From Bacteroidia bacterium (GTDB lineage Bacteria; Bacteroidota; Bacteroidia; UKL13-3), in NCBI GenBank assembly GCA_023151275.1, contig JAKLJI010000002.1, positions 59,038 through 123,037 of the forward strand: 64,000 bases of DNA, written 5' to 3'. The translations under genes were made by a program, and so were the position numbers. Below the pieces are notes generated by a model. That model worked only from the letters and a program-made list of their open reading frames with translations, was not told the DNA's origin and searched no databases. Shown in pieces: positions 35,929 through 46,333 of this stretch. How positions within the stretch are numbered: the first letter of the stretch is position 1; the number at the start of each line of letters is the position of its first letter.

Positions 35929-35943
35929 AGGGTAAGGCTTACC

Positions 35944-36597
35944 CTAGTAAATGTACAGCAGTTTTTTGGTTTCAAAAAATTCGCCTTCAAACCATTGGGA
36001 TAAAGGATGTTCTTGCGCGTGCAATTTGCGGTTGATTTGCTTGAGGTTAGAAATTTCTTCCTTCAAATCGCCACCCTTTAGAAAAATATATCCGTTGATT
36101 TTGTTGTTGAACTGTTCATCTTCCTCGATGTAGCGGTTTGTCCAACGGTACAATTGCTCGGTTTGAGCAACTGCTCTTGCTGTAATAAAATGGAAATTTT
36201 CCTTCAATTGCTCTACCCTACCCACTACAAAATCTGTGTTCTTGAGGCCAATGGCTTCGGAAACATTTTCGGCAACCGTAATTTTTTTTGCGATAGAATC
36301 AATTAGGGTAAATTCTGAATCCGGAAAAAGAATAGCCAAAGGAATTCCTGGAAATCCTCCACCGGTGCCAATATCAAGCACTCGGGTTGAAGGTTTGAAG
36401 GAGATAAATTTGGCAATGGCTAAGCTATGTAAGACGTGCTTTTCGTAAAGGCTTTCAATGTCTTTTCGGGAAATGACATTGATCTTTGAATTCCATTCGA
36501 GGTACAAAGGAAAAAGTTGATGAAACTGTTCTTTCTGCACATCGCTTAGTTCAGGAAAATACCTGAGGATGGTTTCGATACCGGGGTGATTTTCCAT
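35944..36597 (-). CDS. rsmG: 16S rRNA (guanine-527-N7)-methyltransferase
   Basis: This 217-residue SAM-dependent methyltransferase modifies G527 in the 530 loop of 16S rRNA. The SAM-binding motif VLDIGTGGGFPGIPLAILFP is intact and HVLHSLAIAKF precedes it. The ATG at 36597 (MENHPGIETIL) shares one base with the stop of the upstream glycosyltransferase (TAATG on the minus strand); the longer frame upstream of it is an artefact. Confidence 0.94.
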   Translation of the reverse strand: MENHPGIETILRYFPELSDVQKEQFHQLFPLYLEWNSKINVISRKDIESLYEKHVLHSLAIAKFISFKPSTRVLDIGTGGGFPGIPLAILFPDSEFTLIDSIAKKITVAENVSEAIGLKNTDFVVGRVEQLKENFHFITARAVAQTEQLYRWTNRYIEEDEQFNNKINGYIFLKGGDLKEEISNLKQINRKLHAQEHPLSQWFEGEFFETKKLLYIY

Positions 36598-37730
36598 TAC
36601 CAGATTCTGCGTTTTTTGGTGAATAATCCTTTTAATCCGAAAAGATAAATATAGAAAACATAAAGCAAATCGAGAATTGGAATAAACCAAACCAAATGCT
36701 GCTGTTTAAGCTTGCGTAATGCCAAGAAAAAGACGATTCCCTGAGACAAGGTTTTCAAACCATAACCAATCAGAATCCATTTCCAGTCGGTATGTACCAA
36801 AAGACCACCCACAATACCTGTATAAAAAATCAACAAACCGGCATAATAAGCACCCAAAAGGGCCTGGTGTTTGGGTTGATAGAATTTTCCAGTGCTTACA
36901 TGTCTGGATTTTTGACGCGACCAAGCATCCATGGTTTTCTTGGGTTCTGTGCCTACGAATGATTCCGGATTCAGGCAAATTCCAACATTGGAACTGGTTG
37001 CGGCTTCGTTCACAAACAAGTCGTCGTCGCCACTCAAGATATGTTGATGATTGGCAAAACCTTTGTGCCGGAAGAAAATGGTTTTGGTATAGGCCAAATT
37101 TCTACCGATGCCCAAAATTGGATTGTTGGCCAATGCTGAACAAAATGCAAATAAGGAAGTCAATGCCCCTTCGTAACGAATAAATAAATTCAATAAACCG
37201 GAATAGGATTTATAGGGTGAATAGCCCAGCACAATTTCTTTTCCCGAAGTGAATGAGGCCATTATTCCACGCAGCCATTGATTTCCGGCAGGTTGACAAT
37301 CGGCATCTGTAAACACCAAATGCTCGTGCAAAGCTGCTTTGATTCCGATTGTGAGTGCGAATTTCTTTCCTGTGGGGTATTTTTCCTGCTCAATTAACTT
37401 GCAGATTTTCAAATTGGGGTACACTTCCTGGTAGTATTCCAGCAATTTTTGGGAATCGTCCCAACTGCAATCGTTTACCACTACCACCTCAAAATTTGGG
37501 TAATCTTGCTCCAGGATTGCTTTCAGGTTTCTTTCCAGGTTTTCGTATTCGTTTCTGGCAGCAATTACCACCGAAACCGGAGGCAATTCGGCACTTACCG
37601 GCAAGGATTCCACCTTAAGGAATGCCAGCTTTGAAAAGAGTCCGAAGAAATAATACAATTGTGAAAGGAGACCAAGTCCCAAAACCACTAAAAAACAAAT
37701 CTGTATATCACTAAAATCTGTCTGCAACAT
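36597..37730 (-). CDS. Membrane glycosyltransferase, GT2 family
   Basis: This 377-residue protein has an N-terminal membrane helix (about residues 9-30), a GT-A catalytic domain and about three C-terminal helices. Motifs are VSVVIAARNEYENLERNLKA, the first Asp in VVVNDCSWDDS, the metal-binding TDADCQP, and the acceptor-site WSRQKSRHVSTGKFYQ. It should transfer a sugar to a lipid or polymer at the cytoplasmic face; the substrate is unknown. It overlaps rsmG by one base. Confidence 0.88.
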   Translation of the reverse strand: MLQTDFSDIQICFLVVLGLGLLSQLYYFFGLFSKLAFLKVESLPVSAELPPVSVVIAARNEYENLERNLKAILEQDYPNFEVVVVNDCSWDDSQKLLEYYQEVYPNLKICKLIEQEKYPTGKKFALTIGIKAALHEHLVFTDADCQPAGNQWLRGIMASFTSGKEIVLGYSPYKSYSGLLNLFIRYEGALTSLFAFCSALANNPILGIGRNLAYTKTIFFRHKGFANHQHILSGDDDLFVNEAATSSNVGICLNPESFVGTEPKKTMDAWSRQKSRHVSTGKFYQPKHQALLGAYYAGLLIFYTGIVGGLLVHTDWKWILIGYGLKTLSQGIVFFLALRKLKQQHLVWFIPILDLLYVFYIYLFGLKGLFTKKRRIW

Positions 37731-37828
37731 ATCCGTGCAAAGGTAAGTAGGTTAGGAAGGAGAATAGGCAGCCAATATCAACAGGCTGTTGATTAAAACT
37801 GGGGAAACATTAAAAACTGAACAGCTGG

Positions 37829-38365
37829 CTACTCAAAACCCAACTGTTTGATAATCTGCTCAATTTGCCAATCTTCAACCGGATCAAACTCTTCTTTTAG
37901 GTTGGCATTGAAAACTTTAGCCATTCCTTGCCAATAAATAGCAGTTAAACCTCCTCGGTAATTTTGAAGCAGTTCGTAGGTGGTTTTACCAGTTTCGCGG
38001 TAGATTAATTTTATCAGAATACGGCCTTGACTTTGGGTCATTTTCATCAAGTCGTCCATAAACTGGTCTTTGATTGATTTTTCGGTACGTTTCAGGTATT
38101 CTTTTCTGGCTTTTTCAGTTGGCAGCAATTGCAGGTTTTGTTCCATCATTTGAAACCTAAAACTGGCCATTTTTGCGTAAGGAAGTACTTTTTTCACATT
38201 GTAAACCAAGCGCTGATAGCGCTTTTCGTACTCCGGGTCTTTTTTTGCCTTTACAATAAAATCAGGCAACATCATGGACCTCAAGGTATCGGGTTGTTGT
38301 TCCTGAGCTTTTAGCACACTGGTGCTAACCAAGATTACCAAAATTAAAGACCAAAAAGTTTTCAT
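37829..38365 (-). CDS. DUF4294 domain-containing secreted protein
   Basis: This 178-residue protein has a signal peptide (cleavage near LKAQ, residue 21), then the DUF4294 domain. Features seen are LPDFIVKAKKDPEYEKRYQRL, RVYPYAKMASFRF-like text (here VKKVLPYAKMASFRF) and GRILIKLIYRETGKTTYELLQ. The function is unknown; the family is common in Bacteroidota. It lies 11 bases downstream of the Lgt-like gene. Confidence 0.85.
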   Translation of the reverse strand: MKTFWSLILVILVSTSVLKAQEQQPDTLRSMMLPDFIVKAKKDPEYEKRYQRLVYNVKKVLPYAKMASFRFQMMEQNLQLLPTEKARKEYLKRTEKSIKDQFMDDLMKMTQSQGRILIKLIYRETGKTTYELLQNYRGGLTAIYWQGMAKVFNANLKEEFDPVEDWQIEQIIKQLGFE

Positions 38366-38376
38366 GTTTTTGAATA

Positions 38377-39543
38377 TTACAAATTCTGTACCGGTTTTGA
38401 AACGGGATTCTTTTGCAGACGGTATATCATAACCAACGAAACAACAATAAACACAAAGCTTATGATTTCTGCTTGAGTTATCTGAAGTGAGCCAATATGG
38501 TACAAAGAATTCACTCTTATTTTTTCAATTGCAAATCTTTCAATTCCGTTCAACAATAAGTAAACAAAGAAAAACACGCCGGGTTTGCTAAAATTCTTTC
38601 GGATAGACCAAAGACCCAATGCCATTAAAATGCAGGCAATGGCTTCGTAGAGCGGGGTTGGGAAAACAGGTTGGGGCAACATGTGACAATGTGCACTTGT
38701 ACATCCTGGAATGGGAATACCTTCATTGAGTACATTGTTAGGATAATTATATGACCAGAACCAATCGGGAAGTACAGCTAACCATTCGGGTTTTGGCATA
38801 AGGTTAACAATTCCCCAATCACCATCGCCACTTAAATGACAACCCACTCTACCAATTCCATAAGCCATCATTAATCCAACAGCAGCCGAATCGCACATTA
38901 CAGTCCAATGAATGCCACGTTTACCCGTGAAGTACAAAATGCCAATAGCAGCAACTATTAAACCTCCGTAAAACGTTAAACCACTAAACGAAATTAAGGC
39001 TCCAAAGGGATCGCGTGAAAATTCATCCAGGTTTTCGAGGTTATGGAAGACTTTTGCACCTAAAATTCCACCAATAGCGGCAATCCCCACAATAGTTCCC
39101 ATCAACTGTTCAGGTTTAACCTTCACCTTAACTTTCATTTCCTTTTTGCCTTCAAGGCTTTTTGCTTCTTTCCATTTTACATAATATCCATAACCTGCAC
39201 CTAAAATGAGACCTGCCATACTCCCTTTGGAGGAAAGTAAAAACTCTTGAGGATTGGCAACCAAGGCGGAATAATCCAGAACAGCTTCCAGCAATTTAAA
39301 TCCTGCAATTCCAAAAACAAGAACAGAAACCAAGTAATCAACAAGCTGAGGCTTTTGGTTTTGAATTTGTTCTTCCTGAAAAGGCAATGCCCAGCCTTCC
39401 AATTCTTTACGACCTAATTCTTTTGAGGTAAAATAATAGGCAGCAACAAAAGCCAGTGCCATAAAAAAACCGAAAGTTTGAATTGGAAGTGGAATTTGAA
39501 TGCCCAATAAATCGGCCAGTAAATCGGAAAGGGAAGCGTACAT
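38377..39543 (-). CDS. Prolipoprotein diacylglyceryl transferase family, long divergent form
   Basis: This 388-residue membrane protein carries Lgt landmarks: LTFYGGLIVAAIGILYF, YGIGRVGCHLSGDGDWG (in place of the GRxGNFxNxE of typical Lgt), PTPLYEAIACILMALG and NGIERFAIEKIRVN. Canonical Lgt is about 260-300 residues; this one has about 100 extra in the N-terminal half, including a Lys-rich cytoplasmic loop near residues 120-145. It may be the lipoprotein-modifying enzyme or a paralogue, since the active-site Asn/Glu region is changed. It is divergent from the threonine aldolase gene, 66 bases away. Confidence 0.82.
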   Translation of the reverse strand: MYASLSDLLADLLGIQIPLPIQTFGFFMALAFVAAYYFTSKELGRKELEGWALPFQEEQIQNQKPQLVDYLVSVLVFGIAGFKLLEAVLDYSALVANPQEFLLSSKGSMAGLILGAGYGYYVKWKEAKSLEGKKEMKVKVKVKPEQLMGTIVGIAAIGGILGAKVFHNLENLDEFSRDPFGALISFSGLTFYGGLIVAAIGILYFTGKRGIHWTVMCDSAAVGLMMAYGIGRVGCHLSGDGDWGIVNLMPKPEWLAVLPDWFWSYNYPNNVLNEGIPIPGCTSAHCHMLPQPVFPTPLYEAIACILMALGLWSIRKNFSKPGVFFFVYLLLNGIERFAIEKIRVNSLYHIGSLQITQAEIISFVFIVVSLVMIYRLQKNPVSKPVQNL

Positions 39544-39609
39544 GCAGGTAAATTTTGAAGCGAATTTCGATTATTAGCCCGAATATCGCATAGAATCTTC
39601 TAAAAAACC

Positions 39610-40659
39610 ATGTTAACACAAGAGTCTATTATTGATTTGAGGTCGGATACCTTTACAAAACCCACTCCAGCGATGCTTGAAGCCTTGGGAAATTTGAATT
39701 TGGAGAAATTGGGTGATGATGTTTTTGGAGAAGACAAGTATGTGAACGAGTTGGAAGAATCTACAGCAACCCTATTTGGGTTTGAAGCAGGCCTGTTTTG
39801 TCCAAGTGGAACCATGACTAATCAAATTGCCTTGCACTTGCATACCGGATTTGGAACCGAGGTAATTTGTGATGAGAATGCCCATGTTTACATTTATGAA
39901 GGCGGGGGTATTGCAGCAAATTCTGGAGCATCAGTACGAACAATTTCTGGAAATCGAGGAAAATTCACAGCCAAGCAGGCGGAAGTTTTAATCAACAAGG
40001 AGGATGTTCATTTTCCCAAAACACGCGTAATTTCTGTAGAAAACACCACCAATCGAGGTGGCGGTGCAGTTTGGGATTTGGAAGAACTGGAAGCCATTTC
40101 AACGTTGTGCAAAACGCATGGTTTGGCCTTCCACATGGATGGCGCTCGGATATGGAATGCCTTAATTGCCAAAAAGCATGAGGCAAGTTTTTATGGAAAG
40201 CATGTCGATAGTCTTTCGGTTTGCCTTTCAAAAGGACTTGGAGCGCCGGTTGGAAGTTTACTTCTGGGTTCCAAAGACTTCATTTTCAATGCTAGAAGGG
40301 TACGAAAGCGTTGGGGAGGTGGCATGAGGCAAGCCGGAATTCTAGCCTTGGCAGGGAAATTTGCTATCGACCACCAATGGGCAAGAATGGCAATCGACCA
40401 CCAGCGTGCAAAAATTTGTGCAGAGCACTTAAAACAGCTTCCGGGTATACAGCAAGTACTTGAACCTGAAACAAATATTTTGATTGCTGAATTTGAAAAC
40501 GATAATCTTTTACAGGCATTCCTTAGCCATTGTGAAAAACAAAAAATCAAGTTGGGCTCAATAGGAATGAATCGGATTAGAATGGTGTTTCATTTGAGCA
40601 TTTCGGAGACTGATTTTGAAGAGTTATTGATACGAGTGAAGGCGTTTTCAAGAAGCTAA
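39610..40659 (+). CDS. Low-specificity threonine aldolase (PLP-dependent beta-eliminating lyase family)
   Basis: This 349-residue fold-type I PLP enzyme should split L-threonine or related beta-hydroxy amino acids to glycine and an aldehyde. Motifs are DLRSDTFTKPTPAM at the start, FCPSGTMTNQIAL (residues 63-75), HMDGARIWNA (175-184) with the PLP-binding Asp, and the Schiff-base lysine Lys208 in LSKGLGAPVGS. Length and order match the family. It stands alone; the next gene is 135 bases away. Confidence 0.9.
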   Translation: MLTQESIIDLRSDTFTKPTPAMLEALGNLNLEKLGDDVFGEDKYVNELEESTATLFGFEAGLFCPSGTMTNQIALHLHTGFGTEVICDENAHVYIYEGGGIAANSGASVRTISGNRGKFTAKQAEVLINKEDVHFPKTRVISVENTTNRGGGAVWDLEELEAISTLCKTHGLAFHMDGARIWNALIAKKHEASFYGKHVDSLSVCLSKGLGAPVGSLLLGSKDFIFNARRVRKRWGGGMRQAGILALAGKFAIDHQWARMAIDHQRAKICAEHLKQLPGIQQVLEPETNILIAEFENDNLLQAFLSHCEKQKIKLGSIGMNRIRMVFHLSISETDFEELLIRVKAFSRS

Positions 40660-40794
40660 TTTTGGCATGTGTCCAAAAAAAAGTCATTTACACGGGTTAT
40701 GTGAATCATAATATTTCCTAAACCTCGCGTCCTCAGGGAGAAATGACTTAACTTGTGCTGATATTTTTGAAACTCATATTCAATAGATTCAGCA

Positions 40795-43700
40795 ATGAAT
40801 AAACCAATACTTCTAGCTTGCTTTCTGTTTCTAGGATTTTCTGCACTTGCTCAGCCATTTGCAGACGTAAGCAGTTCGTCGGGATTAGATCTTAACAGGG
40901 CTCATGTACTTGATGTGCTTGACTACAACAACGACGGATTTGAGGATGTGATTGTACAAAACAATCTTTCCGGCAGGCTAACTTTGTATAAAAACAATTC
41001 CGGGCAATTTCAAAACGTTAACACCATTTCCGGATTCAACATTAGCAGTTCCGGAGCAAGCACAGATGTAATTAGTTACGATTACAACAACGACGGATTT
41101 CAGGATATATTGATTTACGACAGAGTTACTTTCAGGATGTTGAAGAACGATTGCGGAAGCAGCTTTACCGAAGTAACCAGCACCTTAAACTTCCCAACCG
41201 GCTGGGATTTAACAGTCAACTTATCGAATTCAAAACCCGTTGTTGCCATTTCAGATTATGACAAAGACGGGGATATTGATATCATTGTTTCGCACACGAA
41301 TACTTCAGGTCCACGCATTTCTGCCATGAAATTCGACGCAGGAAATTACAATACCACTACCGATTTGATTACAGGATTTCCAGCAAGCGTTGAACCCGTT
41401 TTTGTGATGTTTGATTATGACAACAATAGCGCTGAAGATATTTTATTGATTCGCAGAACCAGTAATTCTTCGTTGGATCAAATCCAATTGTATGAAAACA
41501 ACTTTTCAGGCGGCTTCTCCAACAAGGCTTCAACCGGATTCACCAATTCAAGCGCTTTTGGATTTGCAAATATTGTGGATGTTAATAGCGACGGCTTTTT
41601 TGATGTAATGCTCGGTTCAGCAAAATCATTAGGAGGCCCAAACAAGGTTTTCAGAAACAATGGTGGGGATGGAACATTTACCGACATAAGCAGCTCTTAC
41701 AATACCTATGAAACCGGAAAGGTACACGACTACTTCAATAGCTACTTTATTGATATGGAAAATGATGGAGACCAGGATGTATTGTGGCAAACCAATGGCG
41801 CGAGCATTCCTCATTATCCATCACTCATGGTGAATAATGGCAGCAATATTTTTAGTCCCCAGCAAGCTGCATTGCTTCCAAACAACACCTATGGAATGGC
41901 AGGTTTGTATATGTTTTCGGTTTTGGATATCAACAACGATGGTTATCTTGATATTATTAAGCCGGGTTCTGCCCAGGTAGCAAATGATGCTGTAGTTTAC
42001 CAAAATGCCTTTAGTAGTAACAATTACCTGGTATTAAAATTAATTTCATGTTCTGGATTTGCAGATCCTCGCGGAGCAAGGGTAATGATTTCTGCGGGAG
42101 GTAAAAGGCAGTATAAATACTATGGCACCTATTCTGGAAAATCTGCTGGAGTTTCTGCTTCCGAGAAATTGTATTTTGGAATTGGTTCAAGCACATTTAT
42201 TGATACGCTTGAAGTGTATTGGCCTGATGGAAGTACGACCACCGAATTTAACGTTGCACCAAATCGCACACATATTGCATACAATGGCTCCTGCGCATTA
42301 GGAACCGCATTTGTTGTAAATATTCCAACCAATACCGGCGGAGATACCATGCAGTTTTGCAATGCAAACGAAGGAATTTTACAAGGACCAATGGGATTTG
42401 ACAATTATACCTGGAACACAGGTGAAGCAACTCCGGATATTTTGGTAAACCGAGAAGGATGGTATTACCTAACTGCCGGAAACTTCTCCACCAATTGTCA
42501 AGCTACAGATAGTGTATATGTTAGCTTTCCTTCAGCCAACATTCTCGAACAGGATACCAGCTTGTGTAAAGGCGCAAGCATTACCCTAAACGCTTATCCC
42601 AGATTTGATTGCAGTCGTTTTGGAGCACCAAGACCAATCCCCGGTTTTGATGTGCGCAATGTGCCTCCCGGATATGAATATGCAGGTACATTTGGAGGTC
42701 ATCATTACTATGTTTCTAGAACTCCAAGTTCTTGGAATAATGCCGCTCAGGATGCTATCAATTCAGGAGGAACACTCGCCATTGTAAACTCACCTGAAGA
42801 ACAAGCTTTTATCGAATCATTGGCTAAAAGTAACCAAAGTCTTTGGTTAGGTATGTACAGGGATCCAGCTACAAGATCCTTTATTTGGATGAATTGTGAG
42901 CCTGTTCGTTACAGTAATTTTGTGGATGGAGAACCTATTGATGTTCCAAATGAAGATTACGTTTTCTTCAGCGGACAAAGTTGTGCAAGTCCTTTTCGCT
43001 GGAAGCACTTCATGGATGAAGATCCCGGAAATCCCGATCCTTGTTTCAATACCATTTTTGGTTTGATGGAAATAGACGCGGATGCCGCAAATATTACCTA
43101 TGAGTGGTCGAATGGAACAACAGGACTTACTACCACCCTTAGCCCTACTTCACCAACAAGTATTATGTTGTCTGTTATTAAGGGTGGCACTACCTGTACA
43201 GACATTATCAATATTGATGTTCCTGATTTGAATAACCAATTTGCAGATACTGCCCGCAAAGATTGTATCAATTCGAGTGGATACTTTTTATCCGCTATAC
43301 CGGGAATGAAATCTTACAAATGGAGCACAGGTGATACCACACAAACCATTGAAATTACGTCTTCGGGAAGGTATTGGGTTTTTGTTACTGCTCCCGGAAA
43401 TTGTACCGGTGGCGATACCATCTCTCTTAATCTATTAAATGCTGCAATCAAAACACCTGATACCACCGTTTGCTTTGGCGCTAACTTCACCATTCGGGGT
43501 CCAAGCTCAACCATTGGATACAATGAAGTGTATAACCAGGACTTTAGCCGTGCCCCTTATTTTGAAGCAAATTCAAACAACAATTTTGTATTCAACAGTA
43601 CCCGTGTTTGGGGTTTCTTTTACAACGACTCAACAACTATTCGCCTGAACAGCTTGCCAGCACACGATTCAATCGAAGTAAGTTTTGATTTATACATTCA

Positions 43701-46323
43701 CGATACATGGGAAGGTAATTGCTCAACCGATGGACCAGACGAATTCCGATTCTGGACAGATACCACAAACAGGATTCGAAACACATTCTCCAATAAAGCC
43801 GGATGCACACAGTCATTCTCACTTAGCGGAATTCCCGGAACCTATCCTGCAAAAACGGGAGCTGTTGAACCTAACTTACCTTTCCGTTGCTTTTCAGATG
43901 GAGGTACAGCAAGTACCTCAAAATACACCATCACCAGAAGATACGCTCACAAAGAATCGGACTTGGTATTAAGTTGGGCAGCCACTTTGCTTGACAATCA
44001 AAATGTAGCTTGTAACGAAAGCTGGAGTTTGGACAATGTAAATGTAAAGGTGCGTAGAGCCGGTCAAATTTTATGGTCAACCGGAGATACCAGCCAAAAT
44101 ATTTCTGTAACCGACCTTCAAGCTGATCAAACCTATTGGGTGCAATTGGGAAATGGAGCTGATGTATGTTACGACACAGTTGAGGTAAAAGTTGTTCGTG
44201 AACTTACCATTGACATCCTTAGTGATACTGTTTACTCGTGTGCAAATTCAATCCTCAAAACAGTACCATTTGGTTACGACCAATACCGTTGGAGCAATGG
44301 AGATACCGTAAGGTTTACAAACTTTTACAACCCGATGTGGTACAAAGTTTATGTTACAAAAGGAAATTGTACCGGTGCAGATAGTAGCTTCTTTGCAACT
44401 ACTAAGGGTAAATTTGCACAACCAGACCCATATGAAGTTTGTGATAGCTTACCCACTTTTGTTAACATCAATTGGAATGACAATTGTAATCCTGTAGGTA
44501 GCCCGAAAAACACAGGATATACCGCAGGCTCTGCAATAAGCGGTTATACCTATATGGGCGAATACCATGGGCATCATTATTACATTGCCGATACACGCAG
44601 CAATTGGACAACAGCCTTAACCAATGCATTAGGAGCTGGTGGTCATTTAGCCGTAATGAACGATACAGCGGAGCAACGGTTCATCCAAGAGCGATTAACA
44701 AAAAATGCGTGGTTGGGTCTTTATCGCGCTCCCGATTTGAAATGGTACAATACCAATTGTGAATTATTAACCTATACCAATTGGGCATCTAACCAACCTC
44801 CTGTTGATTTCGGTGAAAACTACACCTTCATGCAAAAACCTGGTTGTCCTGAAGAGTTTACCTGGAAAGCAATTATTGATGATGATGCCGCATCTACCGA
44901 TCCTTGCGCCAGTGAAATTTATGGGTTGTTAGAAATTTTTGAATCGAAGCGAAATATTACCTGGTTGAAAGGATCAGGAACAGTTGCTTTTGATACCATT
45001 TACTTTACGCCGGTAGAAAACGACACATTTAGAGTTCGATTTAGCGACTTTGAATGGCCTATGAATCTGGGTTGCCAGAAAACCTTGTACACGCTTGCAG
45101 TAGATTCAAGGTTCAATATTGATAGAGATTCTGTTGTCAAATTCAAATGTGAAGGTGATACGGCAACTTTGGTTGCACCCGGATTCCCTTTCAAAAACCA
45201 TATTTGGTCGAATGGAATTTCTGGTCCAATTTGTGATATCTCCGGATTTACCGGTTGGCTATATTGCTATGTTGATGTTGGCAATTGCAAAGCCTACGAT
45301 TCGGTTTATATTGATTTAAACCTTGGACTTCAATTTCAAAAAGACATTAAGCCAATTGTTTGTTATGGAGACGATGATGCTTCTGTTACCTTAACCCCAC
45401 TCGGCGGTGCAGGAAGTGGTTATCAAATTACTTGGCAGGACAATGGTTCAAACAATCCAAGCCGAACCAATTTGCCACCGGGCATGTATTATGTTCGCCT
45501 TACCGATGACAGCAATTGCGTACTAAAAGATTCTGTTGAAATTACTAGCCCAGATACTGTTCTACTGTTAAGCTTCAAGGCGATCTCTCCGATATCTTGT
45601 TTTGGAGATTCGGATGCCATTGTAGCAGCAATACCATTTGGTGGAGATAAACCTTACAATGCCTCATTCTGGATTAATAATTCAAGTGACGCCGACACCT
45701 TAATTTATGCCAAAAAAGGATTCCACTATTTCCAGTTGGTTGATGCGCGAGGTTGTACTATAGTTGATAGTTTTGAAGTCAAGGAACCGCAAGCCCTCAG
45801 CTTAAGTTCAAGTATTTTGAAACCTGTGCTTTGTGAGGAGGACTCTGATGGTGTTGTAAAATTGTTTGCAACCGGTGGAACCGCACCTTACAATTACATT
45901 TGGGGTACCAAGCAGTTAGACTCATCAGTAGTTTATCAGGTAAAAGGAGGATTCACTCAAGCAATCGTAATTGATTCTAACTTCTGTATTGATTCGATTA
46001 TGGTGGAATTGGTAGCCACTGCACCAAACAAGTGTGACTTGTTCATTCCTGCAGGATTCACTCCAAACGGAGATGGTTATAATGACTATTTTGTAATCAA
46101 AGGAATTTCAGACTTCCCCGAAAATGAATTATCGATTTATAACCGCTGGGGAGAAAAGGTATTTGAAGCATCCGATTACAAAAACAACTGGGATGGAAAA
46201 TCAACTATCTCCAATTTCTTAGGAGCAAAGGGAAGTTATTTGCCAAACGATACCTATTACTATGTATTCATCACCAAACCGAATAACAAAGCGTACTCGG
46301 GTTATATTTATCTCACCAAATAA
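40795..46323 (+). CDS. Giant T9SS type B surface protein with FG-GAP repeats, two C-type lectin domains and SprB repeats
   Basis: This 1842-residue protein has a signal peptide (residues 1-19, ending ALAQ). In order: VCBS/FG-GAP repeats (about 20-400, with DYNNDGFxDxx and DxNNDGYLDI patterns), an ASPIC/UnbV-like domain (about 407-492), Ig-like WSTGD repeats, a C-type-lectin-like domain (about 627-762), more WSTGD repeats, a second lectin-like domain (about 1250-1383), three SprB-like repeats with CYGD or CFGDSDA starts (about 1515-1741), and a type B gliding-motility C-terminal sorting domain (about 1746-1841, FTPNGDGYNDYF and YNRWGEKVF). It is probably an adhesin or glycan-binding surface protein. 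The PorP/SprF partner gene follows 10 bases later. Confidence 0.9.
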   Translation: MNKPILLACFLFLGFSALAQPFADVSSSSGLDLNRAHVLDVLDYNNDGFEDVIVQNNLSGRLTLYKNNSGQFQNVNTISGFNISSSGASTDVISYDYNNDGFQDILIYDRVTFRMLKNDCGSSFTEVTSTLNFPTGWDLTVNLSNSKPVVAISDYDKDGDIDIIVSHTNTSGPRISAMKFDAGNYNTTTDLITGFPASVEPVFVMFDYDNNSAEDILLIRRTSNSSLDQIQLYENNFSGGFSNKASTGFTNSSAFGFANIVDVNSDGFFDVMLGSAKSLGGPNKVFRNNGGDGTFTDISSSYNTYETGKVHDYFNSYFIDMENDGDQDVLWQTNGASIPHYPSLMVNNGSNIFSPQQAALLPNNTYGMAGLYMFSVLDINNDGYLDIIKPGSAQVANDAVVYQNAFSSNNYLVLKLISCSGFADPRGARVMISAGGKRQYKYYGTYSGKSAGVSASEKLYFGIGSSTFIDTLEVYWPDGSTTTEFNVAPNRTHIAYNGSCALGTAFVVNIPTNTGGDTMQFCNANEGILQGPMGFDNYTWNTGEATPDILVNREGWYYLTAGNFSTNCQATDSVYVSFPSANILEQDTSLCKGASITLNAYPRFDCSRFGAPRPIPGFDVRNVPPGYEYAGTFGGHHYYVSRTPSSWNNAAQDAINSGGTLAIVNSPEEQAFIESLAKSNQSLWLGMYRDPATRSFIWMNCEPVRYSNFVDGEPIDVPNEDYVFFSGQSCASPFRWKHFMDEDPGNPDPCFNTIFGLMEIDADAANITYEWSNGTTGLTTTLSPTSPTSIMLSVIKGGTTCTDIINIDVPDLNNQFADTARKDCINSSGYFLSAIPGMKSYKWSTGDTTQTIEITSSGRYWVFVTAPGNCTGGDTISLNLLNAAIKTPDTTVCFGANFTIRGPSSTIGYNEVYNQDFSRAPYFEANSNNNFVFNSTRVWGFFYNDSTTIRLNSLPAHDSIEVSFDLYIHDTWEGNCSTDGPDEFRFWTDTTNRIRNTFSNKAGCTQSFSLSGIPGTYPAKTGAVEPNLPFRCFSDGGTASTSKYTITRRYAHKESDLVLSWAATLLDNQNVACNESWSLDNVNVKVRRAGQILWSTGDTSQNISVTDLQADQTYWVQLGNGADVCYDTVEVKVVRELTIDILSDTVYSCANSILKTVPFGYDQYRWSNGDTVRFTNFYNPMWYKVYVTKGNCTGADSSFFATTKGKFAQPDPYEVCDSLPTFVNINWNDNCNPVGSPKNTGYTAGSAISGYTYMGEYHGHHYYIADTRSNWTTALTNALGAGGHLAVMNDTAEQRFIQERLTKNAWLGLYRAPDLKWYNTNCELLTYTNWASNQPPVDFGENYTFMQKPGCPEEFTWKAIIDDDAASTDPCASEIYGLLEIFESKRNITWLKGSGTVAFDTIYFTPVENDTFRVRFSDFEWPMNLGCQKTLYTLAVDSRFNIDRDSVVKFKCEGDTATLVAPGFPFKNHIWSNGISGPICDISGFTGWLYCYVDVGNCKAYDSVYIDLNLGLQFQKDIKPIVCYGDDDASVTLTPLGGAGSGYQITWQDNGSNNPSRTNLPPGMYYVRLTDDSNCVLKDSVEITSPDTVLLLSFKAISPISCFGDSDAIVAAIPFGGDKPYNASFWINNSSDADTLIYAKKGFHYFQLVDARGCTIVDSFEVKEPQALSLSSSILKPVLCEEDSDGVVKLFATGGTAPYNYIWGTKQLDSSVVYQVKGGFTQAIVIDSNFCIDSIMVELVATAPNKCDLFIPAGFTPNGDGYNDYFVIKGISDFPENELSIYNRWGEKVFEASDYKNNWDGKSTISNFLGAKGSYLPNDTYYYVFITKPNNKAYSGYIYLTK

Positions 46324-46333
46324 GCACTGAACC

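Noticed and set aside
40348..40411. Apparent tandem repeat AIDHQWARM-AIDHQRAKI in the threonine aldolase
   Set aside because: Homologues have a similar helical pattern here, so this is not a recent duplication.
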